Assembly: GCA_050297015.1 (NCBI GenBank)
Contig: JBNKRZ010000023.1
Span: forward strand, 68,504 to 132,503
Source of the DNA: JACKJA01 sp050297015
GTDB taxonomy: Bacteria; Pseudomonadota; Alphaproteobacteria; Micavibrionales; Micavibrionaceae
Length of the DNA: 64,000 nt
Direction: 5' to 3'
Below are positions 43,235 through 51,726 of the stretch, one piece after another. A program made the translations under genes and the position numbers. Position 1 is the first letter of the stretch, and every line of letters starts with the position of its first letter. The notes beneath the pieces are model-generated. The model did not search any database and was not told the DNA's origin. It saw only the letters and a program-made list of their open reading frames with translations.

Positions 43235-45634
43235 CTATTTCATTTTTTCCAACAATGCGCGCGCATCGTCAATTCCCGTATAATCCGGTCCACCTACCGC
43301 ACGCTGAAGATAAATCTTTGCCTCCTCCGGCTGCCCCATTTCGAGCAATAAAGCCCCATAATGATAATCCACCTGTGAGTTGGGCTCTTTAAGAAGAGAG
43401 ATAGCGCGCGCCAAAACCGGTTGCGCCTGAGGGAATAGCCCCTGACGATAATAAACCCAGCCCAGCGTATCAAGAAAATAAGGATTGTCAGAATTAATAA
43501 ACTGCTCCGCAACCAAACGCGCCCGATCAAGCGCCGCGGCATCCTTATATTGAAAATCAGCAACTATCTGAGCATAGTTATTGGCAACAACGATAGCCTG
43601 ATCATCGCGCGCTATAACGCCCTCATAAATCGCCAAAGCGCTATCCATGTCCCTTGCTTGCATTAAAATATCAGCCCGCATCAAAGAGGCTGCCGTTTTA
43701 GCAGATAAAAGATTTTCAGCCTTTTCCAGAATTTCCAGTGCCTTGTCTTTATGCCCTTGCTTCATAAATATTTTTGCCAACGCAATATAGGCATCCTGAT
43801 TACGGGGCTTTAAACTGATCGCTTTTCTGAACGACATTTCCGCCGCATCAAGATCATTGGTACTTTCTTCTACCGCTCCCAAAACTGTCAAAATCGTCGG
43901 GTTGGTGTCACCCAACGTTCTCAAAAAACTTTTAACGCGCTCCAAATCACGAAGCTCCGGCGCGGCTTCCAACAAAGCGGTGAGCGCATAAGCCACCAAC
44001 GGTGCAGAAGGATCAGCTTTAATCACCTGCTCATAAAGAGCTATCGCCGCTTCACGGCCTTCGTTCTTTTCTTCAATCTGTCCCTTCAGAAACAGAGCCG
44101 TCATAGCATATCCGTCAATGTTCCCCAATTTTAAAACCGCATGCCGTGCCTTGGACCATTGTTCATTTTCAATGGCTAGGCGCGCCAGAGCCTCCCAGCC
44201 TATCGCATAAGAAGGATCAAGCCCCGTTACACTTTCAAGAATTTCCATCGCTTTAATGCGGCTGCCGCCCAACACATAAAGCTGAGCAAGACGTACTAAC
44301 GTTCCCTTATCTTCGGGATATTTTTGCACGGCTTGTAATAACGTATCACGCGCCAAATCAACGCGCTCCTGAATCACAAGCGCTTCTGCCAAGATACGAG
44401 ATGCTTTCAAAGAATCCGGGTAATCACGTAAAATCGCACGCAGATCAACCACGGCCTTTTGATAATCGCCCAATACAAAAGCCAGATTAGCCCTTAAGAA
44501 AAGAGCATCGCGATTATTAACATTTTCCTCCAAAACGGCATCGATCATATCTTCAGCCCGCTTAAGGTCGCCCCTTTCCAACTGAATCTCGGCCAACACC
44601 GTACGAGCATTTAAGCCAATCCAGTCATCCGGCTCACTTTCAACAATATTTTTCAACATGGCGATCGCCCGGTCATAATCGTCATTCCGGGCATAAAGAT
44701 CGGCTAACCACAAATAAAACATTTGTTGATCCGGCGCCGTTTCAATAAAGGAACGAATTTCCTGCTCCGCGGCTTCTGTGCTGTTATACTCTTCCATAAA
44801 GACGGCCAATCGCTTTTTAGCTTCCGAACTCTCGGAAAAATCATGCACAGTCTCCTTATATACGGCCTCTGCTTCAGAAAGCTTCCCCGCTTCCTGTAAA
44901 ATAAGCCCCAAATCAAAACGAAAACGGATTTCCTCAGGATAAAGCGCAAAAATCTCATGATAGATACGCGAAACAGATTCAAGATCGTTTTTCTCACTGT
45001 ATACAGCCGCCTTCAAAAGATAAAAAGATAGCTCCTTCGCATTAAGAGCTATAGCTTCATCAAGAGCCGACAGCGCTTTATCCGGGTTATCTTCAGCAAG
45101 AAAAATACCGACCCGAACAGAATGAGCAACCACATGTGCCGGTTCTTTATCCAAAACGATTTGAATCTCCTGCCGGGCTTTATCAAAATCCCGTTCTTTT
45201 AAAAATAAAGAGCCTTTCAGCGCATGAGCCATCGTATTTTCAGGATCTTGCTCCAAGACTTTTCCGATACGAGTCTTGACTTCATCAGCCTGCTGGACTG
45301 TCAGGAAAAATTCCGCCAGCTTAATCAAAACCGGTTTAAAGTCCGGACTTTGCTGTTCTGTCACAAGAAAAGCCGAAAGCGCGCTTTGCAAATTACCTTC
45401 CGCTTCTTCCACTAACCCCAAAGCGTATATTGCCCGCGGATCCGTCGGTATAATTTTAGCCGCATTTTTGTATTCCAGACGGGCTTTAATATAGTCCCCC
45501 TGTTCATAATAGGAATCGCCCCGGTGAAGGTGTTTCTCATACTTGGCCTCAGGCGCGTTACAAGATGTGAGGCCCATGACCGAAAAAACGATCAACACAC
45601 GATATATATATATGGATGAGCACCACCGCTTCAT
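43235..45634 (-). CDS. TPR-repeat lipoprotein, PrsT-like (exosortase-linked polysaccharide system)
   Basis: 799 residues. A lipoprotein signal peptide ends in the lipobox GLTSC at about residue 25. The rest is a nearly unbroken series of about twenty tetratricopeptide repeats (for example GDYIKARLEYKNAAKIIPTDPRAIYALG near residue 46, GNLQSALSAFLVTEQQSPDF). The length and N-terminal motif match the PrsT-type proteins found with exosortase/PEP-CTERM polysaccharide loci. It probably acts as a scaffold for export or assembly on the periplasmic side. AGGAG nine bases before the ATG supports the start. Divergent from the VPLPA-CTERM gene with 238 bases between. Confidence 0.88.
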   Translation of the reverse strand: MKRWCSSIYIYRVLIVFSVMGLTSCNAPEAKYEKHLHRGDSYYEQGDYIKARLEYKNAAKIIPTDPRAIYALGLVEEAEGNLQSALSAFLVTEQQSPDFKPVLIKLAEFFLTVQQADEVKTRIGKVLEQDPENTMAHALKGSLFLKERDFDKARQEIQIVLDKEPAHVVAHSVRVGIFLAEDNPDKALSALDEAIALNAKELSFYLLKAAVYSEKNDLESVSRIYHEIFALYPEEIRFRFDLGLILQEAGKLSEAEAVYKETVHDFSESSEAKKRLAVFMEEYNSTEAAEQEIRSFIETAPDQQMFYLWLADLYARNDDYDRAIAMLKNIVESEPDDWIGLNARTVLAEIQLERGDLKRAEDMIDAVLEENVNNRDALFLRANLAFVLGDYQKAVVDLRAILRDYPDSLKASRILAEALVIQERVDLARDTLLQAVQKYPEDKGTLVRLAQLYVLGGSRIKAMEILESVTGLDPSYAIGWEALARLAIENEQWSKARHAVLKLGNIDGYAMTALFLKGQIEEKNEGREAAIALYEQVIKADPSAPLVAYALTALLEAAPELRDLERVKSFLRTLGDTNPTILTVLGAVEESTNDLDAAEMSFRKAISLKPRNQDAYIALAKIFMKQGHKDKALEILEKAENLLSAKTAASLMRADILMQARDMDSALAIYEGVIARDDQAIVVANNYAQIVADFQYKDAAALDRARLVAEQFINSDNPYFLDTLGWVYYRQGLFPQAQPVLARAISLLKEPNSQVDYHYGALLLEMGQPEEAKIYLQRAVGGPDYTGIDDARALLEKMK

Positions 45635-45872
45635 AGCCTTTTTCTCCTATCCTGCAATACGTTAAGTCGGTTATATAACGTATGGTTTTATTATTGGCCA
45701 GAAATATATTCTTCAAAACCACCACACCCAAGAACCCAAGCGGGTTTTGAAGAAAAATCAACACCACGATAAAAATTCAAAAATTATTATAAAAAACCTT
45801 GCACCCCCTGATTACGCATGATAGTTGTTCCCATAGTGTAGTTAACTTTTACCTTTAAATAAGAGAAAAATA

Positions 45873-46478
45873 ATGAAAATACATCGTCTGGCAATGGCTG
45901 CCGCCTTAGCGTTGGGCCTTTTAATGAATGCGGGAACTGCATCCGCTGCTTTCGTAACAAACATGGGTTTGGTATCTGCGGGTGATTCCGGCGTAATTGA
46001 TATGTCACACTCCGGTAACCTTATTGTTAATTCCATCACAGGATCTTTGCCGTCAAACAGCATGATTACTTTCTCATATGATTTTGATGGCAACATCGAC
46101 TTTGGGGCTTTATCGGCTGGCGGGCAATATGCCTACAATACAGGGGGAAGCCTGTTCGAAGGCATGACCTTGGACACAACATTCTCTTCACCTGTAGCTA
46201 TGGGGTACACTGACGGCACACCGTCTCCGGCTTTGGCTTTGGCCAGCGCTCAAATTGACTTTACCGGAAACACAGCAACGGCTGTGATTAAAAACCTGTC
46301 CTCAGGCATCGTACATTATGCCAGCTTGTTTTCCGGTCTATTTTCCGGCGCTAAAACAGGGACTGTTTCTTACGTAGTATCCGCCGTTCCGCTTCCGGCT
46401 GCTCTGCCGTTGTTTGGTCTTGGCTTGGGTGCAATGGCTGGCTTCGGCATCCGCCGCAAGAAAAAACTGGCTGCTTAA
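45873..46478 (+). CDS. VPLPA-CTERM sorting-signal surface protein
   Basis: 201 residues. An N-terminal signal peptide (MKIHRLAMAAALALGLLMNA, cleaved near ASA) is followed by a Gly/Ser/Thr-rich beta-sandwich-like body with no cysteine. The C-terminus has the tripartite sorting signal: VPLPAALPLFGLG, a hydrophobic span and the basic tail RRKKK. This is the class cut and processed by exosortases. No exosortase gene lies in the window, so the enzyme must be encoded elsewhere. A strong terminator follows directly, so it is a single-gene unit next to the export genes. Confidence 0.93.
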   Translation: MKIHRLAMAAALALGLLMNAGTASAAFVTNMGLVSAGDSGVIDMSHSGNLIVNSITGSLPSNSMITFSYDFDGNIDFGALSAGGQYAYNTGGSLFEGMTLDTTFSSPVAMGYTDGTPSPALALASAQIDFTGNTATAVIKNLSSGIVHYASLFSGLFSGAKTGTVSYVVSAVPLPAALPLFGLGLGAMAGFGIRRKKKLAA

Positions 46479-46504
46479 AATAGGCCTTACTATAGAGTTT
46501 TGAG

Positions 46505-46530
46505 AAGGCGTCTTAATTGACGCCTTTTTC
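46505..46530 (+). terminator. Terminator after the VPLPA-CTERM gene
   Basis: AAGGCGTC/GACGCCTT 8-bp stem (46505-46512 with 46519-46526), six-base loop, followed by TTT. Confidence 0.85.
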
Positions 46531-46586
46531 TATGCCGGAAGCAATTCCCAACAATCGTTGTTGCTTTTTGTCTCCGGCATTGCTTA

Positions 46587-46615
46587 TGTACATCGCGACT
46601 TTAAGCGGGTATACT
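46587..46615 (+). promoter_or_regulatory. Candidate promoter of the polysaccharide export operon
   Basis: TGTACA (46587-46592) and TATACT (46610-46615) with a 17-base spacer, extended by GGG before the -10. The expected start of transcription is about 35 bases before ATG 46657, which supports that start codon over the one at 46558. Confidence 0.45.
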
Positions 46616-46656
46616 CGTCCCGTGATTTCGCTATTATTTCAATCCTGTGGGGAATT

Positions 46657-47238
46657 ATGTTCAAGTCACTTCATGTTTTTTATCTATTTTTCGCCCTGAC
46701 CGCTCTTGTTTTTTCCCGGCCGGCACAGGCGGATGAAAACCGCTTTATTATTTTGCCCGGCGATATCTTGCAAATCACTGTCTGGAAAGAAGAGGGCATG
46801 GACCAAGAAGTTCTTGTTTTGCCTGACGGAACCATAACTTTCCCTTTGATCGGTACGATTAATGTCAACCGTATGACTCCGGCGGGCCTTAAAGCCGTCA
46901 TTCGTAAAAATCTCAGCTCTTCGATCCCGGCGGCCTCCGTCACTGTCACCGTCAAGGCACCGCTCGGCCATAAGGTCAGTGTTATCGGACAAGTTCAAAG
47001 CCCCGGCGATGTGATTTTGAGCACACGCATGGGCGTGATGCAGGCGTTGAGTGGCGTCGGAGGCTTAACGCCTTATGCAGATGAAAACAAGATTATCATC
47101 ATCCGGCAAACGGATGAGGGTGAAAAGGAAAAAATCGAATTCCCCTACCGCGCTGTATCACAAGGACGGCTTCTTGAAAAAGATATTGACCTGATCCCCG
47201 GTGATGTTGTTGTGGTGCCTGCTGACGGTCTTTTTTAA
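46657..47238 (+). CDS. Polysaccharide export protein, Wza-like (non-lipoprotein)
   Basis: 193 residues. A signal peptide (FYLFFALTALVFSRPAQA) is followed by the export domain: FIILPGDILQITVWKEEGMDQEVLVLPDG, then a SLBB-type domain (APLGHKVSVIGQVQSPGDV, GVMQALSGVGGLTPYAD). It lacks the lipobox cysteine of Escherichia coli Wza and is about half its length, so it resembles the short export proteins of exosortase-linked loci. It probably forms the periplasmic part of the export channel. The following gene starts four bases after its stop. Confidence 0.88.
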   Translation: MFKSLHVFYLFFALTALVFSRPAQADENRFIILPGDILQITVWKEEGMDQEVLVLPDGTITFPLIGTINVNRMTPAGLKAVIRKNLSSSIPAASVTVTVKAPLGHKVSVIGQVQSPGDVILSTRMGVMQALSGVGGLTPYADENKIIIIRQTDEGEKEKIEFPYRAVSQGRLLEKDIDLIPGDVVVVPADGLF

Positions 47239-47242
47239 TATC

Positions 47243-48421
47243 ATGAAAAATATAGCCTCGTTCATTCGTATTTTCACTGTTCCGAGCGGCTTTGCTTTGT
47301 CCGTTTTGGCGTTGTTTTCCTCAACGCCCACCCATGCGCAGTCAAATTTCAAAATCGCGTTGGATGAAAAGGCCGTATGGGATTCCAACCCGCTCATGCT
47401 TACGAGCGGGGAGCGTGATATATGGGGATCCGAATCCAAGTTAACCGTCGGCTACGATCGCCAAACCAAAAAAGGCGGCATTGACTTAAGTTTGGCGGCC
47501 GCACGCAACATATTCAATGACGGCGCTTTTAATTCCACCGATGCGTTTTGGAACGCTGGGCTAATAAAACGCACCACACGGTGGGAAGGTTCTCTAGACA
47601 CCTCCCTTGCTTACGATACAACCCGTACGAACGAACTGACGGCTTTTGGCCGGAACATCGATACAGAACGGCGTTTACACTGGGAAGTGGCTCCCGCATT
47701 ATCCTACACCGTCACGCCCCGCACAACGCTGGCTTTAAACGGCAAATGGAACGAACGGCGCTACCGGGGCAACACATTTCGCACAGACTACCGGACAACT
47801 TCGCTAGCCCCTTCCGTGGCCTACCGTATAACACCGCTGCAAACAGCATTCCTTTCCTTTCAGGCTCAGCGCTATGAGACCACAAGCGGCAACGATCAGA
47901 CCGTCGATAGCCTCGGCCCCTCACTGGGCTGGAAATATAATTTCCTACCTGAATTTACAGCAGGACTTTCCATAGGGTATTGGGGATCGAAGTACAAAGG
48001 TTACGGCCTGACGAACAATGATTGGGAATACAACCCCGTTTACGGGGCTACTTTGTCCTATCTCGGTCAGCGTAACCAAACCGAATTTGCAGTGGAACAG
48101 ATGCGTCAACCTTATGCCAATGGAACGGAATCGGAAATATTTTCCGTAAAAGTGAAAAATAAGTTTGCAATTACCCCCCAATGGACTCTAAATATGCATG
48201 CGGTATATCAAGATGCAGATCAACCACCAGTTTCGAGCACCAATCTCGATAGCGCTTATGAAGAGTCTGTGTCCGTAACATACAAGGTATTTGACCGGTG
48301 GCATGTTTCCCTTTCCCAGAAATACAGGCGGGAAAATTTAGAAAACAGCCTCGGAGAAGCAGAGCGCAATATTGTGAAAGCTGCTCTAACATACCGCCTC
48401 GGGGGAGATCCCCGCCGCTAG
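47243..48421 (+). CDS. Outer membrane beta-barrel protein of the polysaccharide locus
   Basis: 392 residues. A signal peptide ends near STPTHAQ. The mature protein shows amphipathic strands alternating with turns throughout (VAPALSYTVTPRTTLALNGKW, SPVAYRITPLQTAFLSFQAQ-like text), aromatic girdle residues and a C-terminal strand ending ALTYRLGGDP. It is like the outer membrane beta-barrel proteins that accompany Wza-like and Wzc-like proteins in exosortase loci. It probably forms the exit pore. ATG 47243 is chosen, four bases after the previous stop; an upstream GTG/ATG at 47201 lies inside the previous gene. Confidence 0.8.
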   Translation: MKNIASFIRIFTVPSGFALSVLALFSSTPTHAQSNFKIALDEKAVWDSNPLMLTSGERDIWGSESKLTVGYDRQTKKGGIDLSLAAARNIFNDGAFNSTDAFWNAGLIKRTTRWEGSLDTSLAYDTTRTNELTAFGRNIDTERRLHWEVAPALSYTVTPRTTLALNGKWNERRYRGNTFRTDYRTTSLAPSVAYRITPLQTAFLSFQAQRYETTSGNDQTVDSLGPSLGWKYNFLPEFTAGLSIGYWGSKYKGYGLTNNDWEYNPVYGATLSYLGQRNQTEFAVEQMRQPYANGTESEIFSVKVKNKFAITPQWTLNMHAVYQDADQPPVSSTNLDSAYEESVSVTYKVFDRWHVSLSQKYRRENLENSLGEAERNIVKAALTYRLGGDPRR

Positions 48422-48465
48422 AATGCGGAAAAGAAAAAACGACAAACAAAAATAAGTAAGGAACC

Positions 48466-50172
48466 ATGACGGCATTTTATCCTCTTGAATATCTGACCGT
48501 TCTAAAACGTCATATGCGTATCTTCGTTGCTGTTGTAGGAACGATTACGCTGGCTTCTCTCTTTTTCGCCATGAGTTGGTCGAAATACGAAGCCCACGCC
48601 ACAGTGGAAGTAGCACAGCCCGAAATTGCAATGGACGCTGTGGAGACTTTAGAAAACCGAATCATGACCGCCGAAACGATAGCTGACCTGCAAATCAGCC
48701 GCTTAAAGCAAAAAGTCCTGTCGACCAGCTCTCTGGCAGAAATCATCGCTAAACTTGATCTCTACCCCAAAAGTCGCAAAAGCACCCCGATTGCCTACAT
48801 TGCGCAAGATATGCGTAACAAGATAAATATACAGCTTATCAGTACGGCTATGGCTAACCCTTCTGCCGCACAAAAAGTTTCGGCGGCCCAGCTCTCTGCC
48901 ATTGCGTTTGTCCTGAGCTTTGAATATTCAGACCCTCTCCTTGCCCAAAGAACCGTTAATGAACTGGTCTCACGCTTTCTTAATGAAGATCTCAAAGACC
49001 GCCGTGAAACGGCACAAAAAACATCGACCTTTTTAGAAGGACAAATCGAAATCCTCGCCAATTCCTTAGAAGAACAAGAGCAAAAGATCGCTGCGTTCCG
49101 GGCTGCAAACGGCGATACACGCCCCGATGCGCTAGCCTTTAATCAACAAGCGTCCGTTACAACATCATCGCGTCTTCTGGCCATTGAAAGCGACATTATT
49201 TCTAACCTTGGTCTGATTGGCGCTCTGCGGGCACAACTGACCCAGACGGACCCTTATTCCCGTGTTATGGATGAAAGCGGCGAAGTTCTAACAACGCCGG
49301 CCATCCAATTGCGGGCGCTTAAATCGCAATACGCAACCTTGACGGCAAAATACGGTCCCAAACACCCTGATGTCGTCAAAGTGTCCCGCCAGATTAAAGC
49401 CTTGGAAGGGAAAGCCGTACCCGGCAATCTAACGGCACGCCTGAAAGCGCAAATCGCTGATATCAGCGCAAAACTAGAAACGACGCGTGAGGCATATAGT
49501 GCCAAACACCCGGATTATATCGCGCTGGAAAAACAATTAAAGAGCCTGAAAGAACAGCTAGACGATGCTGAAACCGGCAGCGAACCCCTGATTATCGAAG
49601 ATGCAGACAATCCCGCTTACTTACAAATCGTGGCACAGTTGCGCGCAGCGGAAGAGCAGAAAAAAGCACTAACCGCCCAACGGGATGAAGTGCGAGAAAA
49701 ACAAAAAGAGTATCAAAAAGCTATCGCTGATAACCCTGCCAGCGAGAAGGAAATGGCCGCTCTGGCACGTAACTACGATAATATGATGCTGTTATACCGG
49801 GAACTAAAAGCCCGCAAGCTAGCTTCCGATATGAACAAAACCATAGAAGAGGGACATGTCGGACGGCGCTTGGCTGTAATCGACCCCCCCGAATTGCCGC
49901 AGGGTACCAATCCAGGACGTAAAACCATTCTCGCCATTGGAGTATTTCTTGCGCTAATAGCAGGCTTTTCAAGCGTAACGGGTCTACAGATTTTATCCCA
50001 AACTGTCATTGGACGGCACCATCTGGAATCACTGATCGGGGTCGCTCCATTGGTAACGGTGCCACGACTAGCAACGCTGGATGAAAAAATAAAGATGCGG
50101 CGACTGATTATGCGGCTAGCGATGATGGCCCCTCTGGCCATGTTGATGTTTTTAATTTTGCTGTCTCTGTAG
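48466..50172 (+). CDS. Polysaccharide chain-length/transport protein, Wzz/GumC-like
   Basis: 568 residues. A membrane segment at about 20-40 (VAVVGTITLASLFFAMSW), a large periplasmic domain with long coiled coils around 200-260 and 400-460 (EEQKKALTAQRDEVREKQKEYQKA), and a second membrane pair near 490-515 and 545-568. The Pro-Gly-rich PPELPQGTNPGRK motif before the C-terminal span is typical. There is no fused kinase; the kinase-like ATPase is the next gene. It controls polymer length and couples to export. The C-terminal TMs are closely followed by the stop. Confidence 0.88.
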   Translation: MTAFYPLEYLTVLKRHMRIFVAVVGTITLASLFFAMSWSKYEAHATVEVAQPEIAMDAVETLENRIMTAETIADLQISRLKQKVLSTSSLAEIIAKLDLYPKSRKSTPIAYIAQDMRNKINIQLISTAMANPSAAQKVSAAQLSAIAFVLSFEYSDPLLAQRTVNELVSRFLNEDLKDRRETAQKTSTFLEGQIEILANSLEEQEQKIAAFRAANGDTRPDALAFNQQASVTTSSRLLAIESDIISNLGLIGALRAQLTQTDPYSRVMDESGEVLTTPAIQLRALKSQYATLTAKYGPKHPDVVKVSRQIKALEGKAVPGNLTARLKAQIADISAKLETTREAYSAKHPDYIALEKQLKSLKEQLDDAETGSEPLIIEDADNPAYLQIVAQLRAAEEQKKALTAQRDEVREKQKEYQKAIADNPASEKEMAALARNYDNMMLLYRELKARKLASDMNKTIEEGHVGRRLAVIDPPELPQGTNPGRKTILAIGVFLALIAGFSSVTGLQILSQTVIGRHHLESLIGVAPLVTVPRLATLDEKIKMRRLIMRLAMMAPLAMLMFLILLSL

Positions 50173-50202
50173 GCCGCCGGACTATTGAATGTGAGAAAAA
50201 TA

Positions 50203-51009
50203 ATGCTTTCCGTATCCTCTATGATTAACAAAACCCAACAGCTTATGAGCAAAATTGATCCGGCGATTGACACAATTGAACGCTCGGATAATACCCTCAT
50301 CAAAAAATTGCTGCAACGCTTCCGGCTTGAAACGCTGCGCTTAAAGGACGAAAAAGCGGAACAATCGCCGTTTGAGGGTGCATTGGACCAGCACCGGATC
50401 GTAGGCCACAGAACGCGCAGTAAAGAAGCCGATACTTTCAGATTCTTACGCACACAGATCCTGCGCACGATGAATGAAAACGGCTTTAAGACGCTGGCCA
50501 TCAGTTCTCCGCGCTACGGTGACGGAAAGACGACAACAGCCACGAACCTCGCCGTTAGCATCGCACAGGACTTAAAACAAACCGTTTTGGTCGTTGACCT
50601 TGACTTGCGCAAACCATCGCTAGCGGAATATCTAGAGATTGATGCGAAAGTTGGTCTAACCGATTATCTCGCGGATAAAGCCAGCGTGAAAGATTGCCTC
50701 GTACGGATGCCCTTTGAACGAATCTCTATCTTCCCGGCCGGAAACCCGGTTGACCGCTCTTCGGAAACGGTAGGCTCACCGCAAATGGAGAAGCTGGCCG
50801 AGGAACTTAAAAGCCGCTACGACGACCGGATTATCATCTACGATATGCCGCCGCTTTTGGAGCAAGACGATCCGTTGGTGTTCTTGCCGCATGTCGATGC
50901 CTTCCTGATGGTTGTGCGCGAAGGCGTTACAACAGTTGATGAAATAAAACGCAGTCTGGATATTCTTGAATCCGCCAAGGTTGTCGGCGTTGTTCTAAAC
51001 GCTGCCTAA
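50203..51009 (+). CDS. BY-kinase-like ATPase of the polysaccharide locus
   Basis: 268 residues from ATG 50203; TTG 50185 and GTG 50191 are also possible because no clear ribosome binding site decides. After an 80-residue helical N-terminus comes the kinase/MinD-like fold: FRFLRTQILRTM, the Walker A variant SPRYGDGKTTTATN, Walker A-prime VLVVDLDLRKPSL and the Walker B-like IIIYDMPPLLEQDD. The usual tyrosine cluster at the C-terminus is absent, since the protein ends VVGVVLNAA. It is the cytoplasmic partner of the chain-length protein just upstream (31-base gap). Confidence 0.86.
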   Translation: MLSVSSMINKTQQLMSKIDPAIDTIERSDNTLIKKLLQRFRLETLRLKDEKAEQSPFEGALDQHRIVGHRTRSKEADTFRFLRTQILRTMNENGFKTLAISSPRYGDGKTTTATNLAVSIAQDLKQTVLVVDLDLRKPSLAEYLEIDAKVGLTDYLADKASVKDCLVRMPFERISIFPAGNPVDRSSETVGSPQMEKLAEELKSRYDDRIIIYDMPPLLEQDDPLVFLPHVDAFLMVVREGVTTVDEIKRSLDILESAKVVGVVLNAA

Positions 51010-51014
51010 TCGAA

Positions 51015-51575
51015 TTAAGGTATTTCGGGGGTGATGGTTTTATAGTAACAGCGCCCTTTAATAATCTCGTTTTCAACTTTGGCATAAAACGGATGCGTGC
51101 CGTAGCAGACATATCCCATGCTTTCATAAAGCGCGATAGCAGCCGTCTGCGTCTCCCGTACATCAAGATTAATCACAGAAAAACCTTCTTCCCGCGCGGC
51201 TTGTTCAACGCCTTCGATCAACAGGCGGGCAATTCCGTATTTCCGGGCCCACGGTGCAACAAAATTCGTTGTCATCGTCACCGCAAAACTCTGCGCTTCA
51301 TTATTTTTAGGAGGCGCAACAAGCTGAGCCGTCCCACAAATCGCACCATCAAGCCGCGCAACATAAAGAGAACGAGAAGGCACTGTAATCACGCCTTGCC
51401 AATAGCTCTCAAGGATTTCCCGCGCCGGTAACTTGACCCAACCGAAACCACCGCCATCCTTAATCGCGGCATCGGTCGCATCGCACAAATCATCCATATC
51501 ACCGGGTGATAGCGCCGTAACCATTTCTACGCTAACAACCGGCCTGTCCGGCTTTATTTCTGGATAATTACTCAT
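51015..51575 (-). CDS. GNAT-family acetyltransferase
   Basis: 186 residues. The acetyl-CoA binding motif region reads FVAPWARKYGIARLLIEGVEQAAREEG with a following LDVRETQTAAIALYESMGYVCYG, the classic GNAT C-terminal part. The substrate is unknown. GGGAGAGG before the ATG at 51575 supports the start. It converges with the kinase-like gene (five bases between stops) and is divergent from the protease gene on the other side. Confidence 0.85.
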   Translation of the reverse strand: MSNYPEIKPDRPVVSVEMVTALSPGDMDDLCDATDAAIKDGGGFGWVKLPAREILESYWQGVITVPSRSLYVARLDGAICGTAQLVAPPKNNEAQSFAVTMTTNFVAPWARKYGIARLLIEGVEQAAREEGFSVINLDVRETQTAAIALYESMGYVCYGTHPFYAKVENEIIKGRCYYKTITPEIP

Positions 51576-51726
51576 AGACGCCTCTCCCTTCTTCCGTTAT
51601 GAAACGGCTTTCAGATCGCCTCGATAAAAATAGCTACGCTATTCTATTATTCAACCACAAAAGAATAAACAAATTATAACCTTGCGATGCAGCATAGAGC
51701 TATTGGCTCAGTAAATATGCTGTTGT

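Noticed and set aside
45810..45840. Sigma-54 promoter-like text (TTGCACCCCCTGATTACGC) before the VPLPA-CTERM gene
   Set aside because: The -24 element lacks the GG and the -12 element is incomplete.
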